This document shows, in pieces, positions 45,220 through 57,926 of a stretch of 64,000 bases of DNA; position 1 is the first letter of the stretch, and every line of letters begins with the position of its first letter. Below the pieces are notes generated by a model. The model saw only the letters and a program-made list of their open reading frames with translations, had not been told where the DNA came from and made no database searches. The DNA comes from Myoxocephalus aenaeus. Lineage: Eukaryota; Chordata; Actinopteri; Perciformes; Cottidae. A program made the position numbers and the translations under genes. The DNA lies in assembly GCA_038501785.1 (NCBI GenBank), contig JBAMJR010000259.1, positions 292,001 through 356,000 on the forward strand, given 5' to 3'.

Positions 45220-46360
45220 GGCGATTAAAGAGGCGCGAGGCCTAGCAGGCTTCCGTTAAAACAGTTTAAATCTCGGCTACGACGGAGCCTACCTGTTGGT
45301 CAGAGGGCCACGCACACACCCGCACCCAAGCGAGGGTGTAATTTAAACGGATTGGCTTCGTCTGTGGAGTATTCGAGGACGAACAAACGCAAAAACACGC
45401 GTCTTCTTCCCGCACAACTCCGTCTGCCTCGCGCTCATCAACTGCCCCAAACCAGTGTAGTGAACCTCTTCTTCTACTTTTACAATGTAGCACATTTTGC
45501 CGCGCCTCCGCCCCCGTGTGGAATTACTAAATATTGCAGCTTTCTTTAACATACAAATATATATTTAAAAACACAAGCAGTGATGGGAAAATATCCTTTA
45601 CTTCAGTAAAACATTGTAAAAATACTCCACTACAATTAAACTTCGTGTATTCAAAATATGACTGATGTAAAACGTTTTACTTTCATATGTGGCGTTGTTT
45701 TATTTGTAACCGGAAGTAGTTTTACTCACTCGCGAGCTGTATTCTTTACCACCAAAATGAGCAGCTTTTACGTGCTTTTTTTCCAAACAATAATTTATTA
45801 AGTATTCCAATACGGTTATAAATCACAGGTGCTTTAAAATTGATTACATTTATGTCTGATTAATTATTTAAAAAGTAACCGGAAGTAGTTTTACTCACAC
45901 GTGAGCTGTAGCTACTTCCGGATACCCCAAAATGAAAAGCTTCTACGTGCTTTTTTAAAAACAATAATTTATTAAGTATTTTAATACTGTTATTACATCA
46001 CGGGTGGTTTAAAATGAATTACATTTATGTCTAACGTATACTTATTAAACAAGTAACCGGAAGTAGAATCTATTCCGTGAATAGACTAGCACAACTGGTT
46101 GCTCTGCGCTCTCAGCAGTCAGCTGATTCAGTCACATGACGGCCCTTTCTAGTTTCGGGCAAGTCCTATTTACCGGGAGCCGTGGAAGTTGTTCCCGAGG
46201 ATCTGTTTTTACACAAAGGGAACCGACACGTTGAAGTTAGTTTTAGGAAGAACATGAACAGCTGATTGTGTCGGGACTTCCGGAAAAAGCCGACTATGTT
46301 TGTGAAAACGCTCTGAGCCACAACACGAGGCTGAGGAGGCACCGAGGAGACGCGGGGTCG
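45220..46360. promoter_or_regulatory. Bidirectional promoter of srsf2 and mfsd11 with repeated ETS sites
   Basis: The region separates the divergent start regions. A ~170-180-base unit is tandemly repeated (about 45706-45875, 45876-46053 and a partial third). Each unit begins with accggaagt (45709, 45878, 46056), the ETS/GABPA consensus, with an inverted site cttccgg near 45915. The last part (about 46140-46360) is probably the first non-coding exon of mfsd11, ending before gtgagtcg. Confidence 0.6.
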
Positions 46361-46857
46361 GTGAGTCGTTAAGACTCCTCTGAGTCACCAAGACACAAAA
46401 AATGCTGTAAATTAAATGCTACTTTACTTGCAGTCAGACATAATGCGGGATATGGCATATATTTATATGTTATTGTAATCCAAACTATCCATTCGGCATT
46501 CAATCAAAACAACAAAACGCTTCTTTAAAATCAAACTTTTAGTAGGACATGTGATCAGGTATTCATGTGATCACCAGAACAGGAAAGAAACACAGTTGTT
46601 GTTGTTGTGTACATCTCTTGTTGATCAGTTATTTGTTCAAATTAAACAAATTAAAATGTTAATTTAAAACGCGTTAATGACCTTTCACTTTCTTTAAGTG
46701 CTTATGTGTGTGTGATTAAAACAGGTTTCTGATTGAAGTTGTGTATATAAAAAGAGAAGTGTTCCATTCCTGTCACTCGTCCTGATTTCTCTTCTTCTCT
46801 TCTCAGATTTCTTCTGTTGCGTTCACTTCCTCGAGGAGTTTGCAAACATCGTGCAAG

Positions 46858-49800
46858 ATGGGTCCGGAGGGGAAGAAGCTGCTGAACATCGTCATCCTGG
46901 GCTTCGGCTTCATGTTCATGTTCACTGCCTTTCAGACATGCGGCAACATAGAGGTGGGTTGTTATCGAATGAGCGTTCCGGATCTTGACTCCCGATACCA
47001 GGCTTCAGTCCCTGAACCCGTCTCTCTTCTTCATCTCTCTAGCAAACGGTTCTCAAGAGCTTCAACAGCACGGAGTTCCACGGGAGCGGATACACGAGGT
47101 CGGTACCCGTAGTTTAAACATCTCAACATCTGTCAGCTGAGCTCAGTAATCTAATCTGTGGCACGCTGACATCCTAATTAAATCTGAGGTGAACCAGTTT
47201 TAGAACGGTTCAGTCAGTGAAGGTTCTTACGGTCATGGAAAACCTGGAAAAGTGAAGCAGAACAAAGTTAGAGAATTCAGGCGAGGACTCAAATGAGCGT
47301 TTGGGCACATTGGGGCACATCTGTGCCATTTGAATTTTATCATGTACCAAACCATATATTTCACTTGTATATTACTTATGGTGATCAATACATTAAAATA
47401 CAGCATTTTCTTTTATGAATTATGATTTTTTTTTTATGAATTATGATTATCTTTTTTTACATTCATAATACAACCTTTATATTTGTCATTAAAATCAAAC
47501 AAGCACACAAATTAACTGAATGAACAGATTTAATTTTGATCAAACTGTAAAAACACCGTAAAAAACTAAATATTCATATATTTTCTTGTGATTTATATAT
47601 ATTTTTTTGCAATAAATTAAAAAAGGCCCATTAATGGGCTGAAAGACGCTCAAAATATAAGCAGGCATACATACAGGCATCTATATAAATGTTTATTCTT
47701 TTAATCAAATTATTGTCTCATTCATTTGTGTCATTTAAGATTTACTGTATGCTTTGTATTCTCATTGTTAGTTTAAATACTACATTTACTCACTTTTTAC
47801 TGTTTACACCCAGATTTCACTAAATGTTTGCTCATGGACATTTGGGTTAAAGTCATGAAATGCATTGGTCAGACTGTGTGAACCCTGCTGAGAGCCTCTC
47901 CATGAGGTCTCCCTGTCTGACTGCTCGTGTCCCCTCAGCATGGCCATCATCTACGGGGTCTTCTCGGCCTCCAACATGATCGCCCCCTCCGTGGTGACTG
48001 TGATCGGACCGCAGCTCTCCATGTTTTTCAGCGGTCTTCTGTACAGGTGAGCCCCGCCCCCTCCCGAGCCGCCATGTTTCTAGACGCTGATCCTGATCCG
48101 GCCCTCTCACTAACCCTCCCGTGTCGCCCCTCCAGCGGCTACATCGCCATGTTCATCTACCCGTACACCTGGAGCTTCTACACCGCCTCCGTGCTGGTCG
48201 GAATCGCAGCGGCAGGTAAAGAGACTTCCTCTGACTCCTCCTCCTCCTTGTCAGGGTTCCTACCGTCATGGAAAACCTGGAGAAGTCATGGAATTTTAAA
48301 ATGGTTATTTCCAGGCCTGGAAAAGTCCTTGGAAAAAATGAAATCCCAAATGTTTAGTAAAAGTCATGTAAATGTGTTATATTCATGTGTTCATGTCGTT
48401 CTTTTACGCTGAGTTTGAAATAATGAATATGCTTTTAAAAGAAAGACTCAAAATATAAGCAGGCATACATACAGGCATCTATATAAATGTTTATTCTTTT
48501 AATCAAACTATTGTCTCATTCATTTGAGTCATTTAAGGTTTACTGTATGCTTTGTATTCTCATTGTTAGTTTAAATACTACATTTACTCACTTTTTCATG
48601 TTTACACCCAGATTTCACTAAATGTTTGCTCATGGACATTTGGTTTAAAGTCATGAAAAGTCATGGAACCCATTGGTCAGACTGTGTGAACCCTGCTTGT
48701 GTTTCAGTGTTGTGGACGGCTCAGGGCAACGTGCTCGCCATCAACTCCACGGACAACTCCATTGGAAGAAACAGCGGCATCTTCTGGGCGCTGCTGCAGT
48801 TCAGGTGAGTCCTGGTTCTAGTTTGAGGTTCTGCTACCGGCTCCTGGTTCTAGTTTGAGGTTCTGCTACCGGCTCCTGGTTCTAGTTTGAGGTTCTGCTA
48901 CCGGCTCCTGGATCTAGTTTGAGGTTCTGCTACCGGCTCCTCTGGTGGTGGATGCAGGTTCATTTCCCTCCTTGTCTCTGCAGCCTGTTCTTTGGAAACC
49001 TCTACATCTACCTCGCCTGGCACGGACACGCTCACATCACCGGTAGGAAGGGACACGGGGTCACGTCTCTATTCGCAGAGTTCACTTCCCGTTCTCCCGC
49101 TGACTCACTGTGTTCCCAGACAAGGACCGGCAGACGGTGTTCATCTCGCTCACCGTCATCAGTCTGGTGGGCTGCTTCCTCTTCTTCCTCATCCGCAAGC
49201 CGGATCCTGAACCGGCTTCCTCTGAGGCGGCCGAGGCGCTGCTGCAGGCCGAGTCCACCGACAGCTGCTCCTTATCCAGGTGAGTCCTTTAGACAGCTGC
49301 TCCTTATCCAGGTGAGTCCTTTAGACAGCTGCTCCTTATCCAGGTGAGTCCTTTAGACAGCGGCTCCTTATCCAGGTGAGTCCTTTAGACAGCTGCTCCT
49401 TGTCCAGGTGAGTCCTTTAGACAGCTGCTCCTTGTCCAGGTGAGTCCTTTAGACAGCTGCTCCTTATCCAGCTGCTCCTTATCCAGGTGAGTCCTTTAGA
49501 CAGCTGCTCCTTGTCCAGGTGAGTCCTTTAGACAGCTGCTCCTTATCCAGGTGAGTCCTTTAGACAGCTGCTCCTTATCCAGGTGAGTCCTTTAGACAGC
49601 TGCTCCTTATCCAGGTGAGTCCTTTAGACAGCTGCTCCTTGTCCAGGTGAGTCCTTTAGACAGCTGCTCCTTATCCAGGTGAGTCCTTTAGACAGCGGCT
49701 CCTTATCCAGGTGAGTCCTTTAGACAGCTGCTCCTTATCCAGGGGACCACGCCCCGGAGATGAGGGAGAATTTAATGTGCAATAGGATTATTGCCCCAGT

Positions 49801-52800
49801 ATGAATGTGACTATTGCACCAGTATGAATGTGACTATTGCCTCAGTATGAATGTGATTATTGCACCAATATAAATGTGATTATTGCACCAGTATGAATGT
49901 GATTATTGCACCAGTATGAATGTGATTATTGCCTCAGTATGAATGTGATTATTGCACCAGTATAAATGTGATTATTGCACCAGTATAACTGTGATTATTG
50001 CCTCAGTATGAATGTGACTATTGCACCAGTATGAATGTGACTATTGCCTCAGTATGAATGTGATTATTGCACCAGTATACATGTGATTATTGCACCAGTA
50101 TAAATGTGATTATTGCACCAGTATAAATGTGATTATTGCACCAGTATGAATGTGATTATTGCACCAGTATACATGTGATTATTGCACCAGTATGAATGTG
50201 ATTATTGCACCAGTATAAATGTGATTATTGCACCAGTATAACTGTGATTATTGCCTCAGTATGAATGTGACTATTGCACCAGTATAAATGTGATTATTGC
50301 ACCAGTATGAATGTGATTATTGCACCAGTATACATGTGATTATTGCACCAGTATGAATGTGACTATTGCCTCAGTATGAATGTGATTATTGCACCAGTAT
50401 ACATGTGATTATTGCACCAGTATAAATGTGATTATTGATGAGAGATATTTGTTGATATTCTTCTTTTCTGGAACAATGTTGATGTCGGAGTTAAAAAACC
50501 TTTATTTAAACATGAAGAGATTCACAAAGACGTTCTTCTATCCACCTCATAACGTCCTCTTCCTCGTCCTCTTCCTCCTCCAGTGCGGCCCCCAGCCTCT
50601 GGTCACAGGCTCTGGAAGCTTTTGGTGAGTTTCCTCCAGGATGACCTCTGCTGTGACCTTTTTTATTATTATTTTATTTCAAATGTATTTAACCAGGAAA
50701 AGCCTCATTGAGATTAAAAATCTCCGTTACAAGAGAGTCCTGGCCAAGACGGCAGCAGCACATTAAACAAAGTTTCAGACATACAACATAAAACAGTGGC
50801 AGAACATTTTTAGATCACAGCATGAGTAAAACTAAAACTAAGACTCAAGTCATCGTATCCTAGTTCACACAGGTCCACATCCTCAGTCAAAAACATCTAC
50901 AACCAGATGAACCTTCCTCCAACTCTTTCAATCTATTTTTAAAAACACCTAAAGAGACCCAAATCAGTCTGCAGCAAGTTCCAAGCCGCAGGAGCAGCAA
51001 ACCTAAAACCCCTTTTTCCCATTTGGAGACGGACGTTGGGGACGGATAGCAAGAGTCGGCCTTGTGATGTGTCACAGAGCGAAGACGGAAGCTTCCAGCA
51101 TGTTTCTGATAAATTAACTCACACAGATAAGATGGAAGTACATTAAGAATTGTCTTATAAATAACGATATGCCAATGATTTAGTCTACGGATGGACAATG
51201 CAGGCCAACCAACCCTAGCATACAGGGAGCAATGGTGAGTAAGGGCCTTAAGATGTGTTATGAACCTCAATGCTCCATGGTAGACGGTATCCACGGAGTG
51301 AAGACATTGAGAAAACATAAAACATCTCCATAATCAATCACTGACATAACAGTAGCAGCAACAAGTCTCTTTTTAGCATCAAAAGAAAAGCAAGACTTAT
51401 TTCTGAAATAGAAACCCAGCCTCGCCTTCAACTTCTTCACAAGTTGCTGAATGTGAGGTTTAAAAGAGAGAGAATCATCAATTAAGAATCCCAAGTATTT
51501 ATATGACAACACAGACTCAATCACATTGCCCTGACATGTAATTATAGCTGGAAGGTTCAGCGGCTTTTTCTTTGAGTTTGAAAACATCATCAGTTTTGTT
51601 TTGTCAGGATTCAAAATTAATTTCAACTCGTACAAAGTGTGTTGAACAGGATCAAAGGCTTTTTGCAACTGACAGAGAGCCTGATACTGTGTAGGAGCAG
51701 AGCAGGAGATAACAGTATCATCTGCATAAAAGTGAACATTTGCATTTGGCACATTTTGACCGATACTGTTTATATAAATTGTGAATAAAAGTGGTCCTAG
51801 GATCGAACCCTGGGGCACACCCTGTATTACTTTAAGAGCGCTAGAGGTGATGCCTTCCGCCTGGACACACTGTGATCTGTTTGATAAATAATTGTCAAAC
51901 CAACAGACAGTTTGTTCTGACAGTCCAATAGTAAGAAGTCTATGCTTCATTATTGCATGATCGACAGTGTCAAAAGCCTTGGACAAGTCAATGAAAAGGG
52001 CTGCACAGTGGTGCTTGTTGTCCAAAGATTCAATAAAATCGTTTACTACCTTTTAATGCTGCTGTGGTTGTACTATGCTTTTTTTTTCTAAAACCTGATT
52101 GATAATCAGATAAAATATTGTTTGAGATTTAAAAACTCCTTAAATTGCTCACTCACGAGGGATTCTAGTGTCTTAGCTAAAACAGACAGTTTGGAGATAG
52201 GCCTGTAATTGTTTAAACGTCCTTTTTAACAGGGGAAGAACAAAGGCAGACTTCTATATAAGGGGAATTTCGTTTGAGACTAAGGAGAGATTAAAAAGAT
52301 ATGCTAAAGGGGGTGCGATAAAATCAGCAGCTAACTTTAAAAAATATGGTCCTAGGTTGTCCGGACCTGCCGGTTTTCCTGTGTCTAAACGTTTGAGGGC
52401 TTTGTGCACCTCGACAGTAACGGGTTTAAAACTGAACTCACCAAGTCAGGACTGACTAACAGTTTCCTCAATACCAAAACGAGCAGGGGATTTCTCATGT
52501 AGATCATTTAGACGTCAAACAGGGAACCAGAGGCTCATAAACAGTCAAGCATTATGGCTTTGTCAGAGATGTCGTCCTTGACAATGCAAGGGGGGAAGCT
52601 CAATACATTCCTATTTCCAGATAAAGATTTTATTGTCTACCTTCAGGGCGACGCCCCTTAACCTTCACGTCCACCTTTTTCTTTTGCAGTGAAGGCGTGT
52701 AAGATGTTCACCACCAAGGAGATGCTGCTGCTGAGCGTCTCCATCGGGTACACAGGTGAGTGTGTGTGTGTGTGTGTGCAGGTGTGTGTGTGCAGCTCTG

Positions 52801-53861
52801 GACTCACCTGCGTGTGCTCATCAGGTCTGGAGCTCACGTTCTACAGCGGCGTGTACGGGACCTGCATCGGCGCCATGACGCGCTTCGGCCACGACGCCAA
52901 GAGTCTGATCGGCATCTCTGGCATCTGCATCGGCATCGGAGAGATCCTAGGTTAAGCCCCGCCTCCTGCCGCACCTGAGGAGTACTTTATACAGTACTAT
53001 GTGTACCTCTGAGATGTAGTACTTTATAAAGTACTATATGTACCTCTGACCGTTTGCCTCATGAAGTATTAATGTAGTTTTGGTGTAGTACTGCTGGTGG
53101 CCTCTAGGCGGACCCCGACTGACTTCCTTCCCGACTTCCTGTCCCGACAGGAGGGGGCGTGTTCGGGATGCTGAACCGGTGCCGGCGCTTCGGGAGGAAC
53201 CCGGTGGTTCTGCTGGGCCTCATCACGCACTACATCGCCTTCTTCCTCATCTTCCTCAACATCGCCAGCGACGCCCCCATCGCCCCGGAGGAGGGGACGC
53301 AGCTGCAGGCCTTCATCACGCCCAGGTACGCATGCCGACCCCGAGCCGGTGCTACGCCAACGTCCATCCATCAATTATCATCCTCTTATCAACATTTTCG
53401 CGCTCATCCTGGGGGATCCCGAGGACGATGTCCCCCATCTGGGTCAGCGGTTCCCTTCCCCCGCTGAGAACCGCCTGGGGTCGGCCCTGCTTTCCCTTCC
53501 TGAGCCGTCAGATGGTTTGCCAGAACCTCCTTGAGGCCAACAGAAAGTCCTTCTCCATGGCCTCCCCGAACTCCTCCCATGCCCGAGTTTTAGCATCCGC
53601 GACAACCGCAGCTGCAGTCCTTCTGGCCTGCCGGTATCTGTCAGCTGCTTCAGGAGAGCCCTGGGCCAAAAGGCCCGAAAGGCCCGAAAGGCCCGAAAGG
53701 CCCGAAGGGGCCAAAAGGCCCGAAGAGGCCAAAAGGCCCGAAAGGGCCAAAAGGCCAAAGTGTCCCTCTGAAACATGGGTTCCTCTGGTGTAGTTTGTTT
53801 TTCCTGAATATTTAATTATTATTCCTGTGAATTGATTTTGATCCATGTTCCAGACTTCTGA

Positions 53862-53896
<35 letters not shown>

Positions 53897-54879
53897 TCAG
53901 TGTGGGCGTGGCTCTGCTCTGCAGCTTCCTGTTGGGTTTGGGTGACAGCTGCTTCAACACTCAGCTGCTCAGCATCATCGGCTTCACGTTCAGAGACAAC
54001 AGCGCTCCGGCATTCGCCGTCTTCAAGTTCATCCAGGTGAGTCCAGACGTGTGTGTGTGTGTGTGTGTGTTATCAGACTTTAATGTTTATTACTTACAGC
54101 TTCAGAGGACCAACACACACACAGAGAAAACAACTGTAAAAGTGTTTTAAATTCTTTTTAACAATAAACACAATAATCTGAGAGACGTCCACCTGGACTC
54201 AAAGAATGAACTGATTAGATTTTAGTGGGGAAAAAAAGGTCAAAGGTCACTGTGACCTCTCACACGAGTGTTTGGCCCAAAACTCAATAATTAATTGACT
54301 TATTATGAGGCTTTTCTCACCACATTTTTTTTAAAATTTATTTCTGCAACGTGACATTTTTTTTGTCTGATTTATTTTTAAAGTTGTAAATTTACAAGAA
54401 AAAACGTGAACGTGTTCTATGAGATTATGACGTCATCAACGTGCCAGAAATAACTTTTTATCTGAGAATAAAATAAATTATGTTTTTAAGACAAAACACC
54501 CTCTGAAAACTGTTCATACTGTTGCATCAGCACAGAATAAAGAAACGTTCATAATTCACGTCATCTACGGTGTTCCTTATGACCATGAATAAATATTAAT
54601 CTAGTTCACGTGTTTTCCACACGTCTATGATCTGATCAAGTTTATCCAACCCTTCAATACCAAATCAATAAGCTTGTAATCTGTGCTATAATATTTAATA
54701 AGCGTGTCTTCTCCCAGTCCATCATGGCCGCCCTGGCCTTCTTCTACAGCAACTACCTGCTGCTGCACTGGCAGCTGCTCATCCTCGTGGTGGCCGGCTT
54801 CCTGGGCACCGTCACCTTCTTCCTGGCCGAGTGGAGGGCCGGGTCCAGCCGGAGGGAGTCGGACTACGGCAGCATCTGA
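46858..54879 (+). CDS. mfsd11: MFSD11, UNC93-like major facilitator superfamily protein
   Basis: Thirteen coding exons: 46858-46953, 47043-47098, 47939-48046, 48136-48215, 48708-48804, 48984-49042, 49120-49279, 50584-50624, 52690-52755, 52825-52950, 53151-53325, 53901-54036, 54718-54879. Phases are continuous and the product is 453 aa (human 449). The N-terminus MGPEGKKLLNIVILGFGFMF and the segments SGLLYSGYIAMF, NSTDNSIGRNSGIFWALLQF and GLGDSCFNTQLLSIIGF are characteristic. It is a multi-span membrane protein of the UNC93 group with no established substrate. Upstream lies a non-coding exon ending near 46360. Introns hold two copies of a dispersed repeat, a splice-donor minisatellite, a 23-bp minisatellite and a 2-kb LINE. 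The divergent pairing with srsf2 matches the vertebrate arrangement. Confidence 0.95.
47210..47880. repeat. Dispersed repeat with catggaaaacctggaaaagt, copy 1
   Basis: In mfsd11 intron 2. Shares tataagcaggcatacataca, ggcatctatataaatgttta and further blocks with 48255-48690 and 59540-59830. Confidence 0.85.
48255..48690. repeat. Dispersed repeat with catggaaaacctggagaagt, copy 2
   Basis: In mfsd11 intron 4; same block order as copy 1. In both introns the repeat ends just before the 3' splice site with a shared cattggtcagactgtgtgaa. Confidence 0.85.
48815..48945. repeat. ~35-bp tandem repeat, four units
   Basis: ggttctagtttgaggttctg and ctaccggctcct repeated in mfsd11 intron 5. Confidence 0.85.
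49263..49745 (+). repeat. 32-bp minisatellite containing the exon 7 splice donor of mfsd11
   Basis: The unit gacagctgctccttatccag followed by gtgagtccttta starts inside coding exon 7 and repeats about 15 times. Fourteen units keep the gtgagt donor; the last reads aggggacc. Confidence 0.95.
49775..50440. repeat. 23-bp minisatellite, about 28 units
   Basis: attgcaccagtatgaatgtg with att or act, repeated with variants (cctcag, tataaatg, tatacatg). In mfsd11 intron 7. Confidence 0.95.
50655..52640 (-). mobile_element. LINE in mfsd11 intron 8 (RT domain nearly intact)
   Basis: The minus-strand open frame 51267-52025 (252 codons) has AALFIDLSKAFDTVDHAIMK, QGVPQGSILGPLLFTIYINS and VHFYADDTVIS, then SYKYLGFLIDDSLSF. 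Reading frame is lost downstream (50887-51318 is in another frame) and upstream of 52026. The 3' end is near 50660. It is antisense to mfsd11. Confidence 0.88.
52980..53050. repeat. Dispersed gtacctctgagatgtagtac minisatellite, fourth locus
   Basis: About two units with tttataaagtactatatgta in mfsd11 intron 10. Confidence 0.75.
53340..53690 (-). mobile_element. LINE ORF2 linker fragment in mfsd11 intron 11
   Basis: The minus-strand frame reads ARTRAWEEFGE-like then GEAMEKDFLLASRRFWQTI, a segment typical of fish LINE ORF2 between endonuclease and RT. The remainder is frameshifted. Confidence 0.65.
53665..53762. repeat. ggcccgaaa-type short tandem array
   Basis: About ten units of 9-12 bases (ggcccgaaa, ggggccaaaa) starting where the LINE fragment ends. 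Confidence 0.85.
53864..53894 (+). repeat. (GT)n tract before mfsd11 coding exon 12
   Basis: A TG run lies six bases before the acceptor; only tctcag separates it from the exon (53901). Confidence 0.88.
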
Positions 54880-57800
54880 TGAAGACGATGGTGGGGAGGA
54901 GGAGGAGGGGGAAGAGGAGGGGGGAGGAGCCTCTGACTCTGTGGAATGTTTGTGTTTTACATCGTGGAACCAAACACTCTGCGTCTCTTGTTCTGCTCCA
55001 ACATTTAAAATCCAAACTGAATAATCTGAGTGAGGATGAAGAGGACATCTTTAAACATTTAAAAGCTCTTGATGAGCAGCTGGAGAGGTTCTATATTCAC
55101 TAAAAGACCAAACCGACGATTATAAACACCGTGTCTCAGCCGGAGCCATGAAAACGCATCAATGAGCCTCGCTGGGTGACACGCCCCTTTATACGCACTA
55201 TAGCGCCCAGCGGGGATTCATCCGCCGCTGAAAGTAGTCCCCAACTCCGCCCCTTTCCTCCCGTTGGTTTGATCAGAACTCCACATGCTCGTGGTTTCAC
55301 GGACAGGAAGTCGGACTGATTTTAGTCTTTTTCGTGGGATTTGATGATTTAAAAATCAGAAGGATGCCAGATTTATCCTTTTAAACGTTCTCAAACGATT
55401 GGGATTTAATCTGTTAAAATGTGGCTCACAGACTCCAGTTTGTCACGAGCGGATCACGACCTCACGACCTCACGGCGAGCGTTTACAACGGCAGTAAAAA
55501 GGGAATCATTTTGATCTCGTCTGCTTCTCTTCTGGTTCCTCGTGACACACGAGCTGCTGTTATTGGTTCAGGCCCACGAGCTCCAGCTGACTGCTGTTAT
55601 TGGTTCAGGCCCACGAGCTCCAGCTGACTGCTGTTATTGGTTCAGGCCCACGAGCTCCAGCTCACTGCTGTTATTGGTTCAGGCCCACGAGCTCCAGCTC
55701 ACTGCGTTCCAGGTTTCTCCTCATAATGTTTCTCTCTGGTGACGATAGCGGAGGCCGTTTTGGTTTGAGTCCTTTTTTTATTGTTACAGACGATAAAACA
55801 TCTCGGCTCCAAAGATCAACCACATCTATAATATAATATAATATAACATGATATACTGATTTAAAGGATGAATTGTACTCTGTTGGGTGGTGATGTCATG
55901 AACTCTTAAAGGGGCGCTCTGGTGATGTCATCGTGTTAGTGAAACCGTTTTTATTTTCCTCGTCAATTAAACGGCCGATAAATTCTTTTAATCAATGGTT
56001 AAAACGAGCGTGTCGACAAAGGAAAGCGGGACGTGATGTCATCGAGAGGCTGGGCGGTAAACGTAAACAAGGCGGAGTCCTTGAAGGCCTCACCGTGGTC
56101 AGTGAATGCACCGTGGCCTGTAACCTTGAGCATTAAACCTGTGGACTTTTCTCTGATTCGCGGTTCTTTTCTTGTTTTAATCTCCGTGTTGTGACCTGAT
56201 GCCAAACCGACACGCAGTGCTGATGTGAGACTTTATGGAACGGTGAGGGAATCGAAATCTGACAGTTTGTTCTTTTTTTGTTTACTTTGTCATTATGAAT
56301 CACAGCACATTATTCTAGGTAATTTATTGCTCTGTGAAAAGTTTCACGATGCAAACGGATGTGAAGGGAAACGCTCGTGTTTATGAAGCTGATTTTATAC
56401 TTGAATGTGGTCGTTACGATTGTCACGCTGACTTTGGCTTGCTTGTTTTTATTATCAATAAATATTATTTTGAACATTAGTTTTGGGGTTTTTATCTGGA
56501 TAAACCACAAGCTGTGTCCTCTGTGTGTAATAACATGAAAACATTTCAATAATCACGCTTTAATTGCTTCCATCTATGGAAAAATCTATTTTAAATAATC
56601 TTGATTACATTTGACTTGCATATAAATACAAACAATAGAAAATAACATAACATATTAAAGTAACATTTTAAAGATCTGAATCTTTAACAGTAGTACTAAA
56701 ACTATCCTTATTAATTGTTATCCTTATTAAATGCTTTCTGGCCTTTTTACTTTAAATAGTACAACTTTTTCCCGATAACATTAGAAGATTGTTCCCTGAA
56801 CGCAGCATGACTCCGGCTTGTTGCCTGGTTACCGGCAACGCTGCAGCGGAGCCCAACGTGGGACCGCGAGGAAGGAAGTGAGGTCAAGCGAGAACAATGC
56901 TGAATACTACATCCGGTCTCAACAAGAAAATAAAAGCGTGTGATGTAGGACTTACTTTTATAAAAATACTAATACCACACATTAAAAATAGTCTGTTGCA
57001 GTAGAATGTTCCTTTTATTACAAGTGTGTCATTAGTGTATTATATCATGAGATATAATAATATAATATGACAATTGATTTATGGACTAATCGTTTCCGCT
57101 GTAAAATGTTTTATAAAGTCGCTGTGTGTGGAAATAAATGTATAAATTGTAAAGTAGCTTAAGCTGTCAGATACAAATAGTTGAGTAGAAGTTTAAAATG
57201 GTATGAAAAGAAGTACAAATTCCTCAAATTTGTACTTGAGTACAGATAGATAGATGGACAGTTCATGTATTAATTAAGGGGAAATATGTTCTTGCTACAG
57301 CAGCATTTTTACATACAGGTAAGCAATAAAAAATATAAAATGCACAATACAAAAAAATTTAATAATAAGAAAAATGCACAACATATACAAAAAGAATAGA
57401 ATGAGAAAAATGCATAATTTACATATTTAAACAAAACTGAATAGAATAAGAATCCACAAAATAAAATAAAAATAGACTAGAATAATATTAAACTTACAAA
57501 GCAAACAAATGTAATGTAGGCTGCTTATTTACATTTAACCATTGCAAAAGGATAGTATGATAATAATTATAAAAATTATGACTATTTACAATTTCCGTTT
57601 CGATGAAACGGTCTTCATTTAAATTTTATTTTGAAGGGCGCATCGCCGAGTTTCCGGTAAGCGCGTGCGTTTGACGCATTCGCGGTAACCGTTTGTTTCC
57701 TCCTGAACTGTCACATTCCTCCAACGGCCACCGAGATTACGACCAGCAGGATGCCGGGGACGATTCACACCGACAACAGCGTGAAGAAAAGACCAAAGTG

Positions 57801-57926
57801 ACTTTTAAAATATATATGTCCACACTCATTCCAGTACCTCGTCACTAATAACCCAGACAGCGCGCTGTCACGAGCTAAAGTTAGTTGACACCGTTTAAGT
57901 TTGACTTCTAACGGTCACGAACAAAG
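54880..57926. other. mfsd11 3' UTR and intergenic region
   Basis: 3' UTR candidates run to AATAAA at 56457-56462, with a 37-base repeat (gttattggttcaggcccacg, four units, 55545-55705) inside. 56550-57650 is AT-rich; 57240-57360 matches the LINE 3' UTR family at 30200. An RFX-type X-box gttaccggcaac lies at 56828-56839. A 16-codon upstream ORF (57751-57801) could lie in the next gene's leader. Confidence 0.5.
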
